Assembly: GCF_003855395.1 (NCBI RefSeq)
Contig: NZ_CP034015.1
Coordinates: 310,001-374,000 of the forward strand
Reading direction: 5' to 3'
Source: Shewanella livingstonensis
GTDB taxonomy: Bacteria > Pseudomonadota > Gammaproteobacteria > Enterobacterales > Shewanellaceae
DNA length: 64,000 bases
Under the pieces are notes generated by a model. That model made no database searches and was not told where the DNA came from. It saw only the letters and a list, made by a program, of their open reading frames with translations. Both the position numbers and the translations under genes were made by a program. Each line of letters starts with the position of its first letter. Position 1 is the stretch's first letter. Below are positions 1 to 7,621 of this stretch, piece after piece.

Positions 1-197
1 CTATTAAGTTAGTAACAACTGACTCTGTTGGTAATGAAGTTACTGCCAACCAAGCAATCACTGTATCGACGCCAATAGTGGCTGTGACTACACCAACCAC
101 AACAACCACAACAGACAGTGGTAGTGGCGGAGGTAGTTTTGGTTGGTTAAGCGTATTAATGCTCGGTCTACTAGGCTATCAGCGCAAACGAGTTTAA
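1..197 (+). CDS. C-terminus of a GlyGly-CTERM surface/secreted protein (5' end outside window)
   Basis: Open from the window edge in the frame that ends with TAA at 195-197. The visible 64 residues are a Thr-rich linker, then a short Gly/Ser stretch (GSGGGS), a hydrophobic segment (FGWLSVLMLGLLGY) and a basic end (QRKRV). That order is the GlyGly-CTERM sorting signal, which in the known system is cleaved by rhombosortase after type II secretion. The catalytic or binding part lies upstream and cannot be identified. A strong terminator follows directly, so this gene ends its transcript. Confidence 0.85.
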   Translation, partial: IKLVTTDSVGNEVTANQAITVSTPIVAVTTPTTTTTTDSGSGGGSFGWLSVLMLGLLGYQRKRV

Positions 198-217
198 TCT
201 TTCGTAGCAAACAACAG

Positions 218-243
218 AAACGCCCATAAGGGCGTTTTTTATT
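218..243 (+). terminator. Rho-independent terminator
   Basis: Stem aaacgccc (218-225), loop ataa, stem gggcgttt (230-237), followed by a T-rich tail. It terminates the GlyGly-CTERM gene and lies downstream of the convergent ubiC gene. Confidence 0.85.
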
Positions 244-286
244 TTGGCTACAGAGTCAGGTTTTCGAGACCGGATTTGCATTAATG

Positions 287-901
287 TTAAATGCTTTGGT
301 TGATGTATTCGACCGCAGCAGGCAGAAAAATTTCGCTGACAATAAGTTGTGAACCATGCATATTAAAGTAGCGACGACGGCCCCATAAACGGCTCTTAAC
401 CTGTTGATTTAAGCTGTTAGCTAACGCAGCTAATCGGCCGCAGGTTTCAAACTGGGCGACTTCAATATCACCGGGCGTTATGTCTGGGCTACTAAACAAT
501 AGCTCGCCTAAAGGCCGAGTCCCAAGGCGAGTAAAGTCATTTTGTTGATTACAATTTTGTTTATCATCAGCATTTCGATTATCAAGGGATTGAGAGCCTA
601 AAATAGTTTGTGGGATTAATGTTCGGGCAAATACCCATGGGATACCGTCAAGGCACAATAGTACTTCACGGATCCAAACAGGATCTATTTGAGCAGGAAA
701 TTCATGAGCTAGAGGTTCAAGTAAGTGCTCGCCTAACACCTTTACTTCAAAGTGTTTACAGTGTGTCTTGAGGCGTTTGGTTAAACTTCCTGTTGCTAGT
801 AACCACTCTTTAAGTTGGCTATGGGGCAAGGAATCTATTTTTTGTGGCGAAAACCAATGAATTGATTCACCATAAGGAAAGCTAATACTGGTCACGTTCA
901 T
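287..901 (-). CDS. ubiC: Chorismate pyruvate-lyase UbiC
   Basis: Converts chorismate to 4-hydroxybenzoate plus pyruvate, the first committed step of ubiquinone synthesis, in the cytoplasm. The 204-residue protein shows the family pattern: [10 protein letters not shown] and [10 protein letters not shown] in the middle, then the [11 protein letters not shown] block at about 126-136, and a C-terminal [20 protein letters not shown] segment. It is somewhat longer than E. coli UbiC because of an Asn/Gln-rich insert at about 105-122. It is divergent from the FliL-like gene, with about 130 bases between them for both promoters. Confidence 0.93.
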   Translation of the reverse strand: MNVTSISFPYGESIHWFSPQKIDSLPHSQLKEWLLATGSLTKRLKTHCKHFEVKVLGEHLLEPLAHEFPAQIDPVWIREVLLCLDGIPWVFARTLIPQTILGSQSLDNRNADDKQNCNQQNDFTRLGTRPLGELLFSSPDITPGDIEVAQFETCGRLAALANSLNQQVKSRLWGRRRYFNMHGSQLIVSEIFLPAAVEYINQSI

Positions 902-1029
902 CTAAAACTCGTTACAATATATCTCAACGGCAATAGTCTATCATGTCAAAGATGAGCAAACACTCCTGAGGGAGTGACCAATATGGCTTATTTTAATTAA
1001 CGTTCTACATCGACGGAGTTTATCTCACT

Positions 1030-1431
1030 ATGAAAAAATTGGTTTCAACGTTAGTTATGCTGTGTTGTTTGGCATTGAATGCCCATGCTGCAGACGAGCC
1101 TGCTGTCGAAGATTATGCTTATTATGGTTTTGAGCCAGATATTGTGACTAACTATATTTCTAACCGTAAAAAGTTAGGTTTTGTTAAAATCAGTGTTGAA
1201 TTGATGGTAAAAGACCCTAATGATTTAATGAGCTTAGAGCATCACGATCCTTTATTACGCTCAGCCATAGTGGAAATTTTAGGTAATCAGTCGGAAGAAA
1301 AGGTTAAATCCTTATCTGGACGTGAGGAGATTCGTCGTGAATGCTATGAGACGGTGAATCGACTAATGGAGCAAGAAGTCGGTCGCTCTATTGTGGTGAA
1401 CTTATTATTTACTAAATATTTATACGATTAA
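1030..1431 (+). CDS. FliL-family flagellar basal body-associated protein (paralogue)
   Basis: A 133-residue exported protein with a signal peptide (MKKLVSTLVMLCCLALNAHAA). The body has the FliL features: YYGFEPDIVTNYI near residue 31, a KISVELMVKD strand, the H-D-P-L-L-R-S-A-I-V core, and the terminal VVNLLFTKYLYD strand. FliL helps stator function at the flagellar motor. This copy sits outside any flagellar operon, beside ubiC, and has a cleavable-looking signal rather than the classic membrane anchor, so it is probably a FliL paralogue. Its stop shares one base with the rlmF start, implying translational coupling. Confidence 0.82.
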   Translation: MKKLVSTLVMLCCLALNAHAADEPAVEDYAYYGFEPDIVTNYISNRKKLGFVKISVELMVKDPNDLMSLEHHDPLLRSAIVEILGNQSEEKVKSLSGREEIRRECYETVNRLMEQEVGRSIVVNLLFTKYLYD

Positions 1432-2513
1432 TGACTCGGTCAACAACGCCTCCGATGCGGGCCAAGCATAGTAGTGCTAAGCGCTCGCCAAGCCGATCAG
1501 TGGTTAACCGTAATCCGATATCAGTAAAGGCCAGTAAGCCCGCACTATCAAAAGCATTGCATCCACGTAATGCGCACCAACAAGGTTATGACTTTACAGC
1601 ACTTATAAATGCAATGCCTGCGCTGGCGGCTTTTGTGCGGCCAAATCCTTACGGTAACCTTTCTATCGATTTTGCCGATCCTAAAGCAGTAAAAAGCCTC
1701 AACATGGCCTTACTGTTGAGTGAGTATCATATTAGCGGTTGGGATATTCCCGAAGGGTATTTATGTCCACCAGTACCTGGTCGAGTCGATTATTTGCATT
1801 ATATTGCAGACTTATTGGCTGTTAACGGCAAAGTGGTTAAAGGGGCCAGTATTCGTGGCTTAGATATTGGCACCGGTGCCAATGGTATTTATCCGCTACT
1901 TGGTATTCAAAGCTATGGTTGGCAATTTGTGGCGTCGGATATTGATCCTGTCTCTATCAATAATGTGGCCAATATTGCCCAGCAAAACACAAAGATTGCA
2001 AATCATTTGCAGCTCAGATTACAGCGGTATCCTGAGTCTATTTTCAAAGGTATTATTATCGCAGATGAACGGTTTGATGTCAGCTTGTGTAACCCACCAT
2101 TTCATCGCTCACTCGCTGATGCATCAGTAGGCTCATTACGTAAAGTTACCAATTTAGCTAAAAGCCAGCAGAAAAAGCATGGTCAACAATCAAGTAAGCT
2201 AGCTGAAAGCCACATTAAGCCTACGCTTAATTTTGGTGGTCAAAAAGCTGAGTTATGGTGTGATGGAGGCGAGCATCAATTTTTGGCCAACATGATCAAG
2301 CAAAGCCGTGACTATGCTAGCCAAGTGTTATGGTTTACCTCATTAGTATCAAAGTCAGAAAACCTTAAGCATTGTTACCAATTACTCAAACAGGTAAACG
2401 CAATTGAGGTAAAAACTATTGAGATGACACAAGGTAATAAAGCGACCCGTATTTTAGCCTGGAGTTTTTTAACCCCTGCATTACGCCAACAATGGGCTAC
2501 ATTACGGCGTTAA
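1431..2513 (+). CDS. rlmF: 23S rRNA (adenine(1618)-N(6))-methyltransferase RlmF
   Basis: SAM-dependent N6-adenine methyltransferase acting on A1618 of 23S rRNA. The 360-residue protein has a basic N-terminal tail rich in Ser, Arg and Lys (about 1-50), a SAM-binding Rossmann motif (LDIGTGANGIYPLLG) and the catalytic NPPF motif in SLCNPPFHRS, followed by the FGGQKAELWCDGGE block typical of RlmF/YbiN. The start ATG overlaps the stop of the FliL-like gene by one base. The 3' end overlaps the convergent fdhD gene by four bases. Confidence 0.93.
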   Translation: MTRSTTPPMRAKHSSAKRSPSRSVVNRNPISVKASKPALSKALHPRNAHQQGYDFTALINAMPALAAFVRPNPYGNLSIDFADPKAVKSLNMALLLSEYHISGWDIPEGYLCPPVPGRVDYLHYIADLLAVNGKVVKGASIRGLDIGTGANGIYPLLGIQSYGWQFVASDIDPVSINNVANIAQQNTKIANHLQLRLQRYPESIFKGIIIADERFDVSLCNPPFHRSLADASVGSLRKVTNLAKSQQKKHGQQSSKLAESHIKPTLNFGGQKAELWCDGGEHQFLANMIKQSRDYASQVLWFTSLVSKSENLKHCYQLLKQVNAIEVKTIEMTQGNKATRILAWSFLTPALRQQWATLRR

Positions 2514-3364
2514 TCTTTCATTGCATCAAACTCAATGGTTTCACTGCCGTGATACACTAAAAAATGTCGTCCTTTTGCACGAGCTATTATGGTAATACCC
2601 ATTTGTTGGGCCAAGTCTAAGCCCATTTGAGTTACGCCACTGCGCGATAGTAATACAGGTATGCCCATCTTGGCGACTTTGATGACCATTTCCGATGTTA
2701 ACCTGCCTGTAGTGTAGAAAATTTTATCACTTCCAGATTGCTCATCTAACCACATATCACCTGCCAAAGTATCAACAGCGTTATGGCGACCAACATCCTC
2801 AACAAAGGCTAATATTTTCTCGTTTTGGCATATACCACAACCATGCACTGCACCAGCATTTTTATAGGTTTCATTGTAAGCATTAATATTGCTTAGTAAG
2901 GCATAAATAGTCGATTGTTTTAAAGATGGAATGGGTAAATCTATTTCATCTAAACCTTGTAAAAACCCTCCGTAAACAGTGCCTTGCCCGCAACCTGATG
3001 TGACAGTTTTTTCAGCTAACTTTTGCTCAATATCTTCAGAAACTTCTTTGGTTATTACCGCCGCTGAGCTGACTTCCCAATCAACAATAACTGATTCTAA
3101 TAAGCTTAACTCACTAATAAAGCCTTGGTTTTTTAAATAACCAAGAGTCAATGACTCTGGTTTTGCACCTAACGTCATTAAGGTTACGATAGGGCGCCAA
3201 TTTAAATACACCGTTAATGGCCGTTCACAGGCAACAAACTTATCAACTACCTGGCCTTGTTCGTTTACTGCTTTGACTGCAATAGTTAATGGTACCTGAG
3301 TATTGGTTTTAACAAACTTTATTGCTTTGCGCGTTAAAGATGTGGTTGAAACAGATTGAGTCAT
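2510..3364 (-). CDS. fdhD: Formate dehydrogenase accessory sulfurtransferase FdhD
   Basis: FdhD passes sulfur from IscS to the molybdenum cofactor and is needed for active formate dehydrogenase. The 284-residue protein shows the ERPLTVYLNW and MTLGAKPESLTLGYL blocks near residues 47-76 and the strong EDVGRHNAVDTLAGD motif near 189-203, then TTGRLTSEMVIK and the SRSGVT loop. The cysteine loop is unusual: the usual CGxCG position reads SGCGQGTVYG with one Cys (C125), while a GCGIC pair lies at 175-179. It is divergent from the fdh operon it serves. Confidence 0.93.
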   Translation of the reverse strand: MTQSVSTTSLTRKAIKFVKTNTQVPLTIAVKAVNEQGQVVDKFVACERPLTVYLNWRPIVTLMTLGAKPESLTLGYLKNQGFISELSLLESVIVDWEVSSAAVITKEVSEDIEQKLAEKTVTSGCGQGTVYGGFLQGLDEIDLPIPSLKQSTIYALLSNINAYNETYKNAGAVHGCGICQNEKILAFVEDVGRHNAVDTLAGDMWLDEQSGSDKIFYTTGRLTSEMVIKVAKMGIPVLLSRSGVTQMGLDLAQQMGITIIARAKGRHFLVYHGSETIEFDAMKD

Positions 3365-3532
3365 AAACGGGCTAGCCTCTTAATGGGTTTTCATTGATGG
3401 AAGAGATCGGCAGTGTTTGCCTGCTTCAATACCTAACGATCATAGCAATTATTATTCCTTAAACTGAAAACAACTTGCCTAAGCGTGATCTGACGCAAAT
3501 CTTGATAAATTCAATATTTTTGGCGTGTATTT

Positions 3533-3569
3533 ATGTCCCACCTAAAATTGCACTGTGGACATAATGTCC
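3533..3569. promoter_or_regulatory. Candidate activator site: palindrome GGACAT-A-ATGTCC with an extra half-site
   Basis: A perfect 6+1+6 palindrome lies at 3557-3569. A further ATGTCC half-site lies at 3533-3538 and is inverted relative to the GGACAT at 3557. The cluster is about 80-115 bases upstream of the start point predicted from the sigma-54 promoter, a typical position for an upstream activating sequence bound by a bacterial enhancer-binding protein. The protein that binds it is unknown, and no such regulator gene lies in this window. Confidence 0.5.
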
Positions 3570-3621
3570 TATCCTTATGAAGGATTTCGGGATCTAGTTC
3601 AAAGTTAATTTTACTTTTTAG

Positions 3622-3638
3622 TTGGCATCATTTTTGCT
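3622..3638 (+). promoter_or_regulatory. Sigma-54 (RpoN) type promoter of the fdh operon
   Basis: TTGGCATCATTTTTGCT matches the -24/-12 consensus TTGGCACG-N4-TTGCW at all key bases: GG at 3624-3625 and GC at 3636-3637 with exactly 10 bases between them. Only two bases of the less critical CG positions differ. Transcription would begin near 3648. No comparably good sigma-70 promoter was noticed in the same stretch. Confidence 0.7.
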
Positions 3639-3710
3639 TTTACTTTAATAATAAACAAATCAATCAAGTGTATTTTAATGCACATATTCATGTCAGAGGT
3701 AAGCATTACC

Positions 3711-4178
3711 ATGCAACACACCGACACGATTTGGCCAATGTATGTTTCATTGAAAAAAGTTCAAACCCAAGTAGGGCGCTGGACATCTATTCGCTGGGAA
3801 CTGGACCAAATGGTTCCAGCAACAGAGTTGCAACCAGACAATTCTGTTTTGGTGCCACTGGAATTGTACAAAGATCAACGTGGTAGTTATCGCATCAATC
3901 TCGATATGGATAATGCAACGTTGTTCATTGTGTGCGACGAATTGATTGATGGCACATGGGTGCCTGCGATGATCTCTGCCGACCAACACGTGAGTGCCGG
4001 TTGCCTAGAGTCAGATACACCAGTGCTCAATATTCCAATGCCTAGCGCCATTGCCTGTTGGATAGAGGCATTCATCACTCGTCACGGCGAAGTGGAAATC
4101 AGTGCTCATAGACGCAAGCATGTTAACCGCCGTAAAAATGAAGGGCCGAGCGCGAATCGCTCTGGAAATATGCAATGA
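3711..4178 (+). CDS. DUF3305 domain protein, formate dehydrogenase-associated
   Basis: First gene of the fdh operon. The product begins MQHTDTIWPMYVSLKKVQTQ and contains a W-rich beta-strand core (GRWTSIRWELDQM, DGTWVPAMISAD), followed by a basic C-terminal tail (HRRKHVNRRKNEG). This matches DUF3305 proteins, which co-occur with DUF3306 in this type of fdh operon; their biochemical role is unknown. The ATG at 3711 is preferred because an AGAGGT ribosome site precedes it; in-frame ATGs at 3678 and 3690 lack one. It overlaps the next gene by four bases (ATGA). Confidence 0.82.
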   Translation: MQHTDTIWPMYVSLKKVQTQVGRWTSIRWELDQMVPATELQPDNSVLVPLELYKDQRGSYRINLDMDNATLFIVCDELIDGTWVPAMISADQHVSAGCLESDTPVLNIPMPSAIACWIEAFITRHGEVEISAHRRKHVNRRKNEGPSANRSGNMQ

Positions 4179-4846
4179 GCGATAAAGCAGAAGGTCTTCT
4201 TAACCGTTGGGAAATTAGGCGTCAGCGGGTTGCTGAAGAGGCTCAGCAAGAAGAGTTATTGCAGCTGGCACAAGAAAAGCCCGATGACTACAACATACTT
4301 ACGGCTGAATCACCTCAAGACGTTAGCGAAATTGATGCGGATGAGGTGGCAGAGCCAGAAGCATTACCAGACCCAAATACCATTGAAGTCGGTGGCAGTT
4401 TTGCCCGCTTTATGGCCAAAAGTGTCGACCCAACTACTAAAGCTGCTGCGCTACGAGCATTATGGAAACAGCCGCAATATGGTCATATCGATGGGCTGCT
4501 TGAATATGCATTGGATTATACCAATCAACCGTTATTGTCAGCGGATGTATCCGCCGAGTTGGCCAGTAAAGTGTTTCGATATGTCATTGAAAAAGAAAAG
4601 CCTGAGCCAGAATTAGACGCGGACTTAGCGCCAACTGACTTAGCCGATTCAGCTGAATTCGCACCAAACGAATTAGCATCAAACGAATTAGCCGAACAAA
4701 CCGACTCGATAGCCGAAGAGGACTCAATCGATTTAGCCGATAATGATGCAACAACGACTGCGGCGTTATCTCCAGCAGAACAACCGCTTTACCAGAATGA
4801 TGATCTGCTAAAGCAAGCTATCGCCAGTGATGAGGCGAAAGCATAA
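4175..4846 (+). CDS. DUF3306 domain protein, formate dehydrogenase-associated
   Basis: A 223-residue acidic soluble protein. The N-terminal part has LLNRWEIRRQRVAEE, the middle has the DUF3306 core (GGSFARFMAKSVDPTTKAAALRALWKQPQY, in two parts at about 70-110, then DGLLEYALDYT), and the C-terminal third is low-complexity, rich in Glu, Asp and Ala with repeated N-E-L-A units. It is translationally coupled to the DUF3305 gene. The function is unknown, but constant linkage to molybdenum formate dehydrogenase genes suggests a role in enzyme assembly. Confidence 0.82.
   Translation: MSDKAEGLLNRWEIRRQRVAEEAQQEELLQLAQEKPDDYNILTAESPQDVSEIDADEVAEPEALPDPNTIEVGGSFARFMAKSVDPTTKAAALRALWKQPQYGHIDGLLEYALDYTNQPLLSADVSAELASKVFRYVIEKEKPEPELDADLAPTDLADSAEFAPNELASNELAEQTDSIAEEDSIDLADNDATTTAALSPAEQPLYQNDDLLKQAIASDEAKA
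4665..4694 (+). repeat. 15-bp tandem repeat inside the DUF3306 gene
   Basis: Two adjacent copies of caaacgaattagcnn. The first ends in at and the second in cg. They encode consecutive N-E-L-A units of the acidic tail. The unit is a multiple of three, so change in copy number would keep the frame. Confidence 0.6.
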
Positions 4847-4943
4847 TAACGACACCGTCACCAGATGTATGTGACACAAATAAAAGTCGTTAGTTACAGA
4901 ATTAGAACAAGTGAATGTCAATTGATGACGTGCAATAAGCGTG

Positions 4944-4968
4944 AACAGTGAAATGAGCTATCACTGTT
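4944..4968. repeat. Inverted repeat in the gap between the DUF3306 and Fe-S protein genes
   Basis: AACAGTGA (4944-4951) and TCACTGTT (4961-4968) form a perfect 8-base inverted repeat around a 9-base centre, about 34 bases before the next start codon. There is no T-run, so it is not a classical terminator. It may be an operator, an mRNA-stability hairpin or a processing site. Confidence 0.45.
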
Positions 4969-5001
4969 AATGAGGTATAAAAACCGATAATTGGGAACGC
5001 A

Positions 5002-6681
5002 ATGAGTATAAGAAAAAACCAGCCACAGCTAAAACAAGCACGACAACAGGTGATGGCCAGTACGCAGATTTTGCAAAATTTAATTCCGCCCACTGTTAGC
5101 TATACCACCCAGGGGCATGTGCTCATTATTGGGCCTGAAGATCTGGCGCGTTTAGCTGCGGACAAATTGTCCACAATGGCAAGCCGAGTGATTTTAGCCA
5201 ATGAAGCGATCACTAGCCAAGATGAAACCCACCTTGAAGCAGTGATGAATGCGGCCGCTGATGTTGAAAGTTACTACAATAAATTAACGAGTGTTAAAGG
5301 GTTTTTAGGCCAATTTCAGGTTAAAGTTGAAGGCGAAAGCGGCATTACAGAGTTAAGTGTGGTTGCTATTCGCCAAGCACATTTTGATATTGTGCTCGAT
5401 TTAAGCCACAGTCCTTGCATTAATCTTGAAATGCTTCCTCCAGGTTACTTTTATGTTGGCCAAGACGCGGCGTTACTTGCCGATGCCATTGCCAACATTC
5501 CAGACCTAATCGGTGAGTTTGATAAACCGCGCTATGTTCGGGTTAACAGTGATATTTGCGCCCATGACAAACACGGCTTAAACGGCTGTAACCGATGTTT
5601 AAACTTTTGCCCTGCCGATGCGATTAGCAGCGTAGCGCACAAAATTGAAATTGACCCTTATCTTTGTCATGGCGCTGGTAGTTGTACTAATGCATGCCCA
5701 ACAGGGGCGCTAAGCTATGATTTACCAACCCCATCATCACTGCATACTTACCTTGAAAAATTGGTCAGCCGCTATCGCCAAGAAGCCCAAACTGCCCCAG
5801 TGATATTATTTCATGACAATGAAGCTGGTGCCGAATGGATTACGGATCAGTTAAGCGGTGACGTATTACCTGTCGCAATGGAAGAAATCACTGTTGCGAG
5901 TATTGATCATTGGTTAGCAGTCTTAGCCAATGGTGCCCGCGAAGTGTTAATTCTGCAAACGCCTGCTACAGCACCAACATTATTGCAAATGCTTAAAGGT
6001 GAGTCAGCATTAGCCAATCGTATTCTTGATCAAATGGGTCAACCACAACGGATCCGCTTAATTACCCCATCAGAGCTAAGCCAATTAGATGATGCACTCG
6101 CGGTGAGTTTAGCGTGGCCAGTGATTATGCCAATGGTCTTAGATGCTATTGAACCCAATACCAATGTAAAACGCAGTATCGTGTTTCAAGCGATTGACCA
6201 TCTTAATAGCCAAGCCGCAGCTGTTGATGATGTGTTAGCGATGGCTAATATTCCATACGGCATGGTTAGCATTAACAGCGACAAATGCACCTTGTGTATG
6301 TCATGTGTAGCAACATGTCCTACCCAAGCATTGAAAGATGGTGGCAACGCTCCAGCCCTTAAGTTTGTTGAGCAAGATTGTGTCCAATGTGGGTTGTGTG
6401 AAGCCGCGTGTCCTGAAAACGTGATTAGCTTAATACCTCAAATCAACTTCAATCAGTCTGCAAGGCAACAAGTTCAAGTCTTAAAGCAAGAGCCTGCATT
6501 TGAGTGTATTCGATGTGGCAGTGAATTTGCTACCCAATCCATGGTACGCAAAATAATTGAGATGGTGGGTGAACATAGCGCGTTTAGTGGCAATATTGAG
6601 CGTTTGAAAATGTGTGGCGATTGCCGTGTAAAAGACATGTTTGAAGACATCCTTGACGATCCAGAAAAGCAATTGCAATAA
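5002..6681 (+). CDS. Multi-cluster 4Fe-4S protein of the formate dehydrogenase operon
   Basis: A 559-residue soluble iron-sulfur protein without a signal peptide. It carries two ferredoxin-like 4Fe-4S pairs. The first is near residues 190-245 (GCNRCLNFCP, GSCTNACPTGAL). The second is near 430-480 (CTLCMSCVATCP, CVQCGLCEAACP). Near the C-terminus are further cysteines (ECIRCGSEF, CGDCRVKDMF) that may bind zinc or a fifth cluster. The region between the ferredoxin pairs is not recognised. Position between the DUF3306 and chaperone genes suggests a cytoplasmic role in electron transfer or cofactor insertion during FdhA maturation, not a structural subunit. The ATG at 5002 follows a GGGA sequence. 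Confidence 0.82.
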   Translation: MSIRKNQPQLKQARQQVMASTQILQNLIPPTVSYTTQGHVLIIGPEDLARLAADKLSTMASRVILANEAITSQDETHLEAVMNAAADVESYYNKLTSVKGFLGQFQVKVEGESGITELSVVAIRQAHFDIVLDLSHSPCINLEMLPPGYFYVGQDAALLADAIANIPDLIGEFDKPRYVRVNSDICAHDKHGLNGCNRCLNFCPADAISSVAHKIEIDPYLCHGAGSCTNACPTGALSYDLPTPSSLHTYLEKLVSRYRQEAQTAPVILFHDNEAGAEWITDQLSGDVLPVAMEEITVASIDHWLAVLANGAREVLILQTPATAPTLLQMLKGESALANRILDQMGQPQRIRLITPSELSQLDDALAVSLAWPVIMPMVLDAIEPNTNVKRSIVFQAIDHLNSQAAAVDDVLAMANIPYGMVSINSDKCTLCMSCVATCPTQALKDGGNAPALKFVEQDCVQCGLCEAACPENVISLIPQINFNQSARQQVQVLKQEPAFECIRCGSEFATQSMVRKIIEMVGEHSAFSGNIERLKMCGDCRVKDMFEDILDDPEKQLQ

Positions 6682-6691
6682 GAGATCTCCT

Positions 6692-7357
6692 ATGACCGAA
6701 ACAGGAAGACAAGTAAGTGAGAATGATCAGTTAAGAGCCGATATATATCAGTTACTGGCTGCGTTATTACGCCGCCAACCAAGTGCTGAATTATTAACGT
6801 TCTTAGCAGGTTTAGAGGTAGAGGCCGAGGATGGTAATACCATGAGTCAAGCATGGAATGCGTTAAAACTCGCAGCACAAAACAGTGATACCAACATCCT
6901 GGAAGATGAATACTTTGCCATTTTCTTAGGCGTTGGCAGTGGCGAAATAATGCCTTATGGCAGTTGGTTTATGACCGGATCGTTAATGGATAAACCGTTA
7001 GCGGCATTACGCAGCGACCTGATGCAACTTGGTTTTGAACGTGAAGAGAACGTTAAAGAACCAGAAGATCATGTTGCCGCATTATGTGAAGTGATGGGCT
7101 GCTTAATTTTAGAAGCACCAGGTTACCGTCAGTTAGCGTTTTATCAACGTCATATAGGCAGCTGGATTTTGCGTTTTTGTGATAATTTAGCCAAAACGCC
7201 TAGTGCCATTTTCTACCAAAGTGTGGCGCAACTAGCTAAAGCGTTTTTTATCGCTGAAGCCAATGAATTTGAACAACTGAGTTTAGATATTCCGGTGAAT
7301 TGTCCAGGTAGTGCTGACTTAGATCCGCTTGAACAAGACGCTGTACAAATTAACTAA
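6692..7357 (+). CDS. TorD/DmsD-family molybdoenzyme chaperone
   Basis: A 221-residue helical protein of the TorD family, which binds the Tat signal of a molybdoenzyme and holds it until the cofactor is inserted. The family signature is clear in EDEYFAIFLGVGSGEIMPYGSWF near 75-97 and EPEDHVAALCEVMGCL near 125-140. The ATG at 6692 lies 10 bases after the Fe-S gene stop, with AGAGAT upstream; an in-frame start at 6641 would overlap that gene by 41 bases and is unlikely. Its client should be FdhA, two genes downstream. Confidence 0.88.
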   Translation: MTETGRQVSENDQLRADIYQLLAALLRRQPSAELLTFLAGLEVEAEDGNTMSQAWNALKLAAQNSDTNILEDEYFAIFLGVGSGEIMPYGSWFMTGSLMDKPLAALRSDLMQLGFEREENVKEPEDHVAALCEVMGCLILEAPGYRQLAFYQRHIGSWILRFCDNLAKTPSAIFYQSVAQLAKAFFIAEANEFEQLSLDIPVNCPGSADLDPLEQDAVQIN

Positions 7358-7407
7358 ACCGGGTGATGGCTTATTTAACCTCACCTTTTTATTAACAAGG
7401 AGACAAT

Positions 7408-7605
7408 ATGAACAAGCAAGCTTCCGACATGGGTCGCCGCCAAATGCTAAAAGCATTAGCGCTCGGCAGTGCGGTAGGTGCTGTGGCCAGTGTCAGTGCA
7501 CCCGCACTTGCTCAAGTCACTAAACCGTCTACACAAGAGCCTTCGGGCAGTAACTATCGCGAAACTGAGCATATTCGTAATTACTATGCATCGTTAAGCA
7601 AATAA
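7408..7605 (+). CDS. Small twin-arginine signal protein of the fdh operon
   Basis: A 65-residue protein made almost entirely of a Tat signal: MGRRQMLKALALGS with the twin arginines at about 9-10, a hydrophobic stretch, an APALAQ cleavage-like site near 31-36, and a short tail (YRETEHIRNYYASLSK). Such tiny Tat proteins lie just upstream of fdhA in related operons and are annotated as formate dehydrogenase region Tat targets; function is unknown. A strong AAGGAG ribosome site lies 5 bases before the ATG, so it is clearly translated. Confidence 0.85.
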   Translation: MNKQASDMGRRQMLKALALGSAVGAVASVSAPALAQVTKPSTQEPSGSNYRETEHIRNYYASLSK

Positions 7606-7621
7606 CAAAGGAGAGTGTGTG

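Larger units (their letters stand above)
3365..3710. promoter_or_regulatory. fdhD / fdh operon divergent intergenic region
   Basis: About 346 bases without a gene separate fdhD from the fdh operon. The region holds a palindrome with a nearby inverted half-site and a sigma-54-like promoter, both listed separately. The remainder has no feature I recognise. A TTGATAAATTCAA sequence at 3502-3514 resembles an FNR box but its half-site spacing is one base short. Confidence 0.6.

Noticed and set aside
3502..3514. TTGATAAATTCAA resembling an FNR box upstream of the fdh operon
   Set aside because: The half-sites are five bases apart instead of six, so the dimer spacing does not fit.
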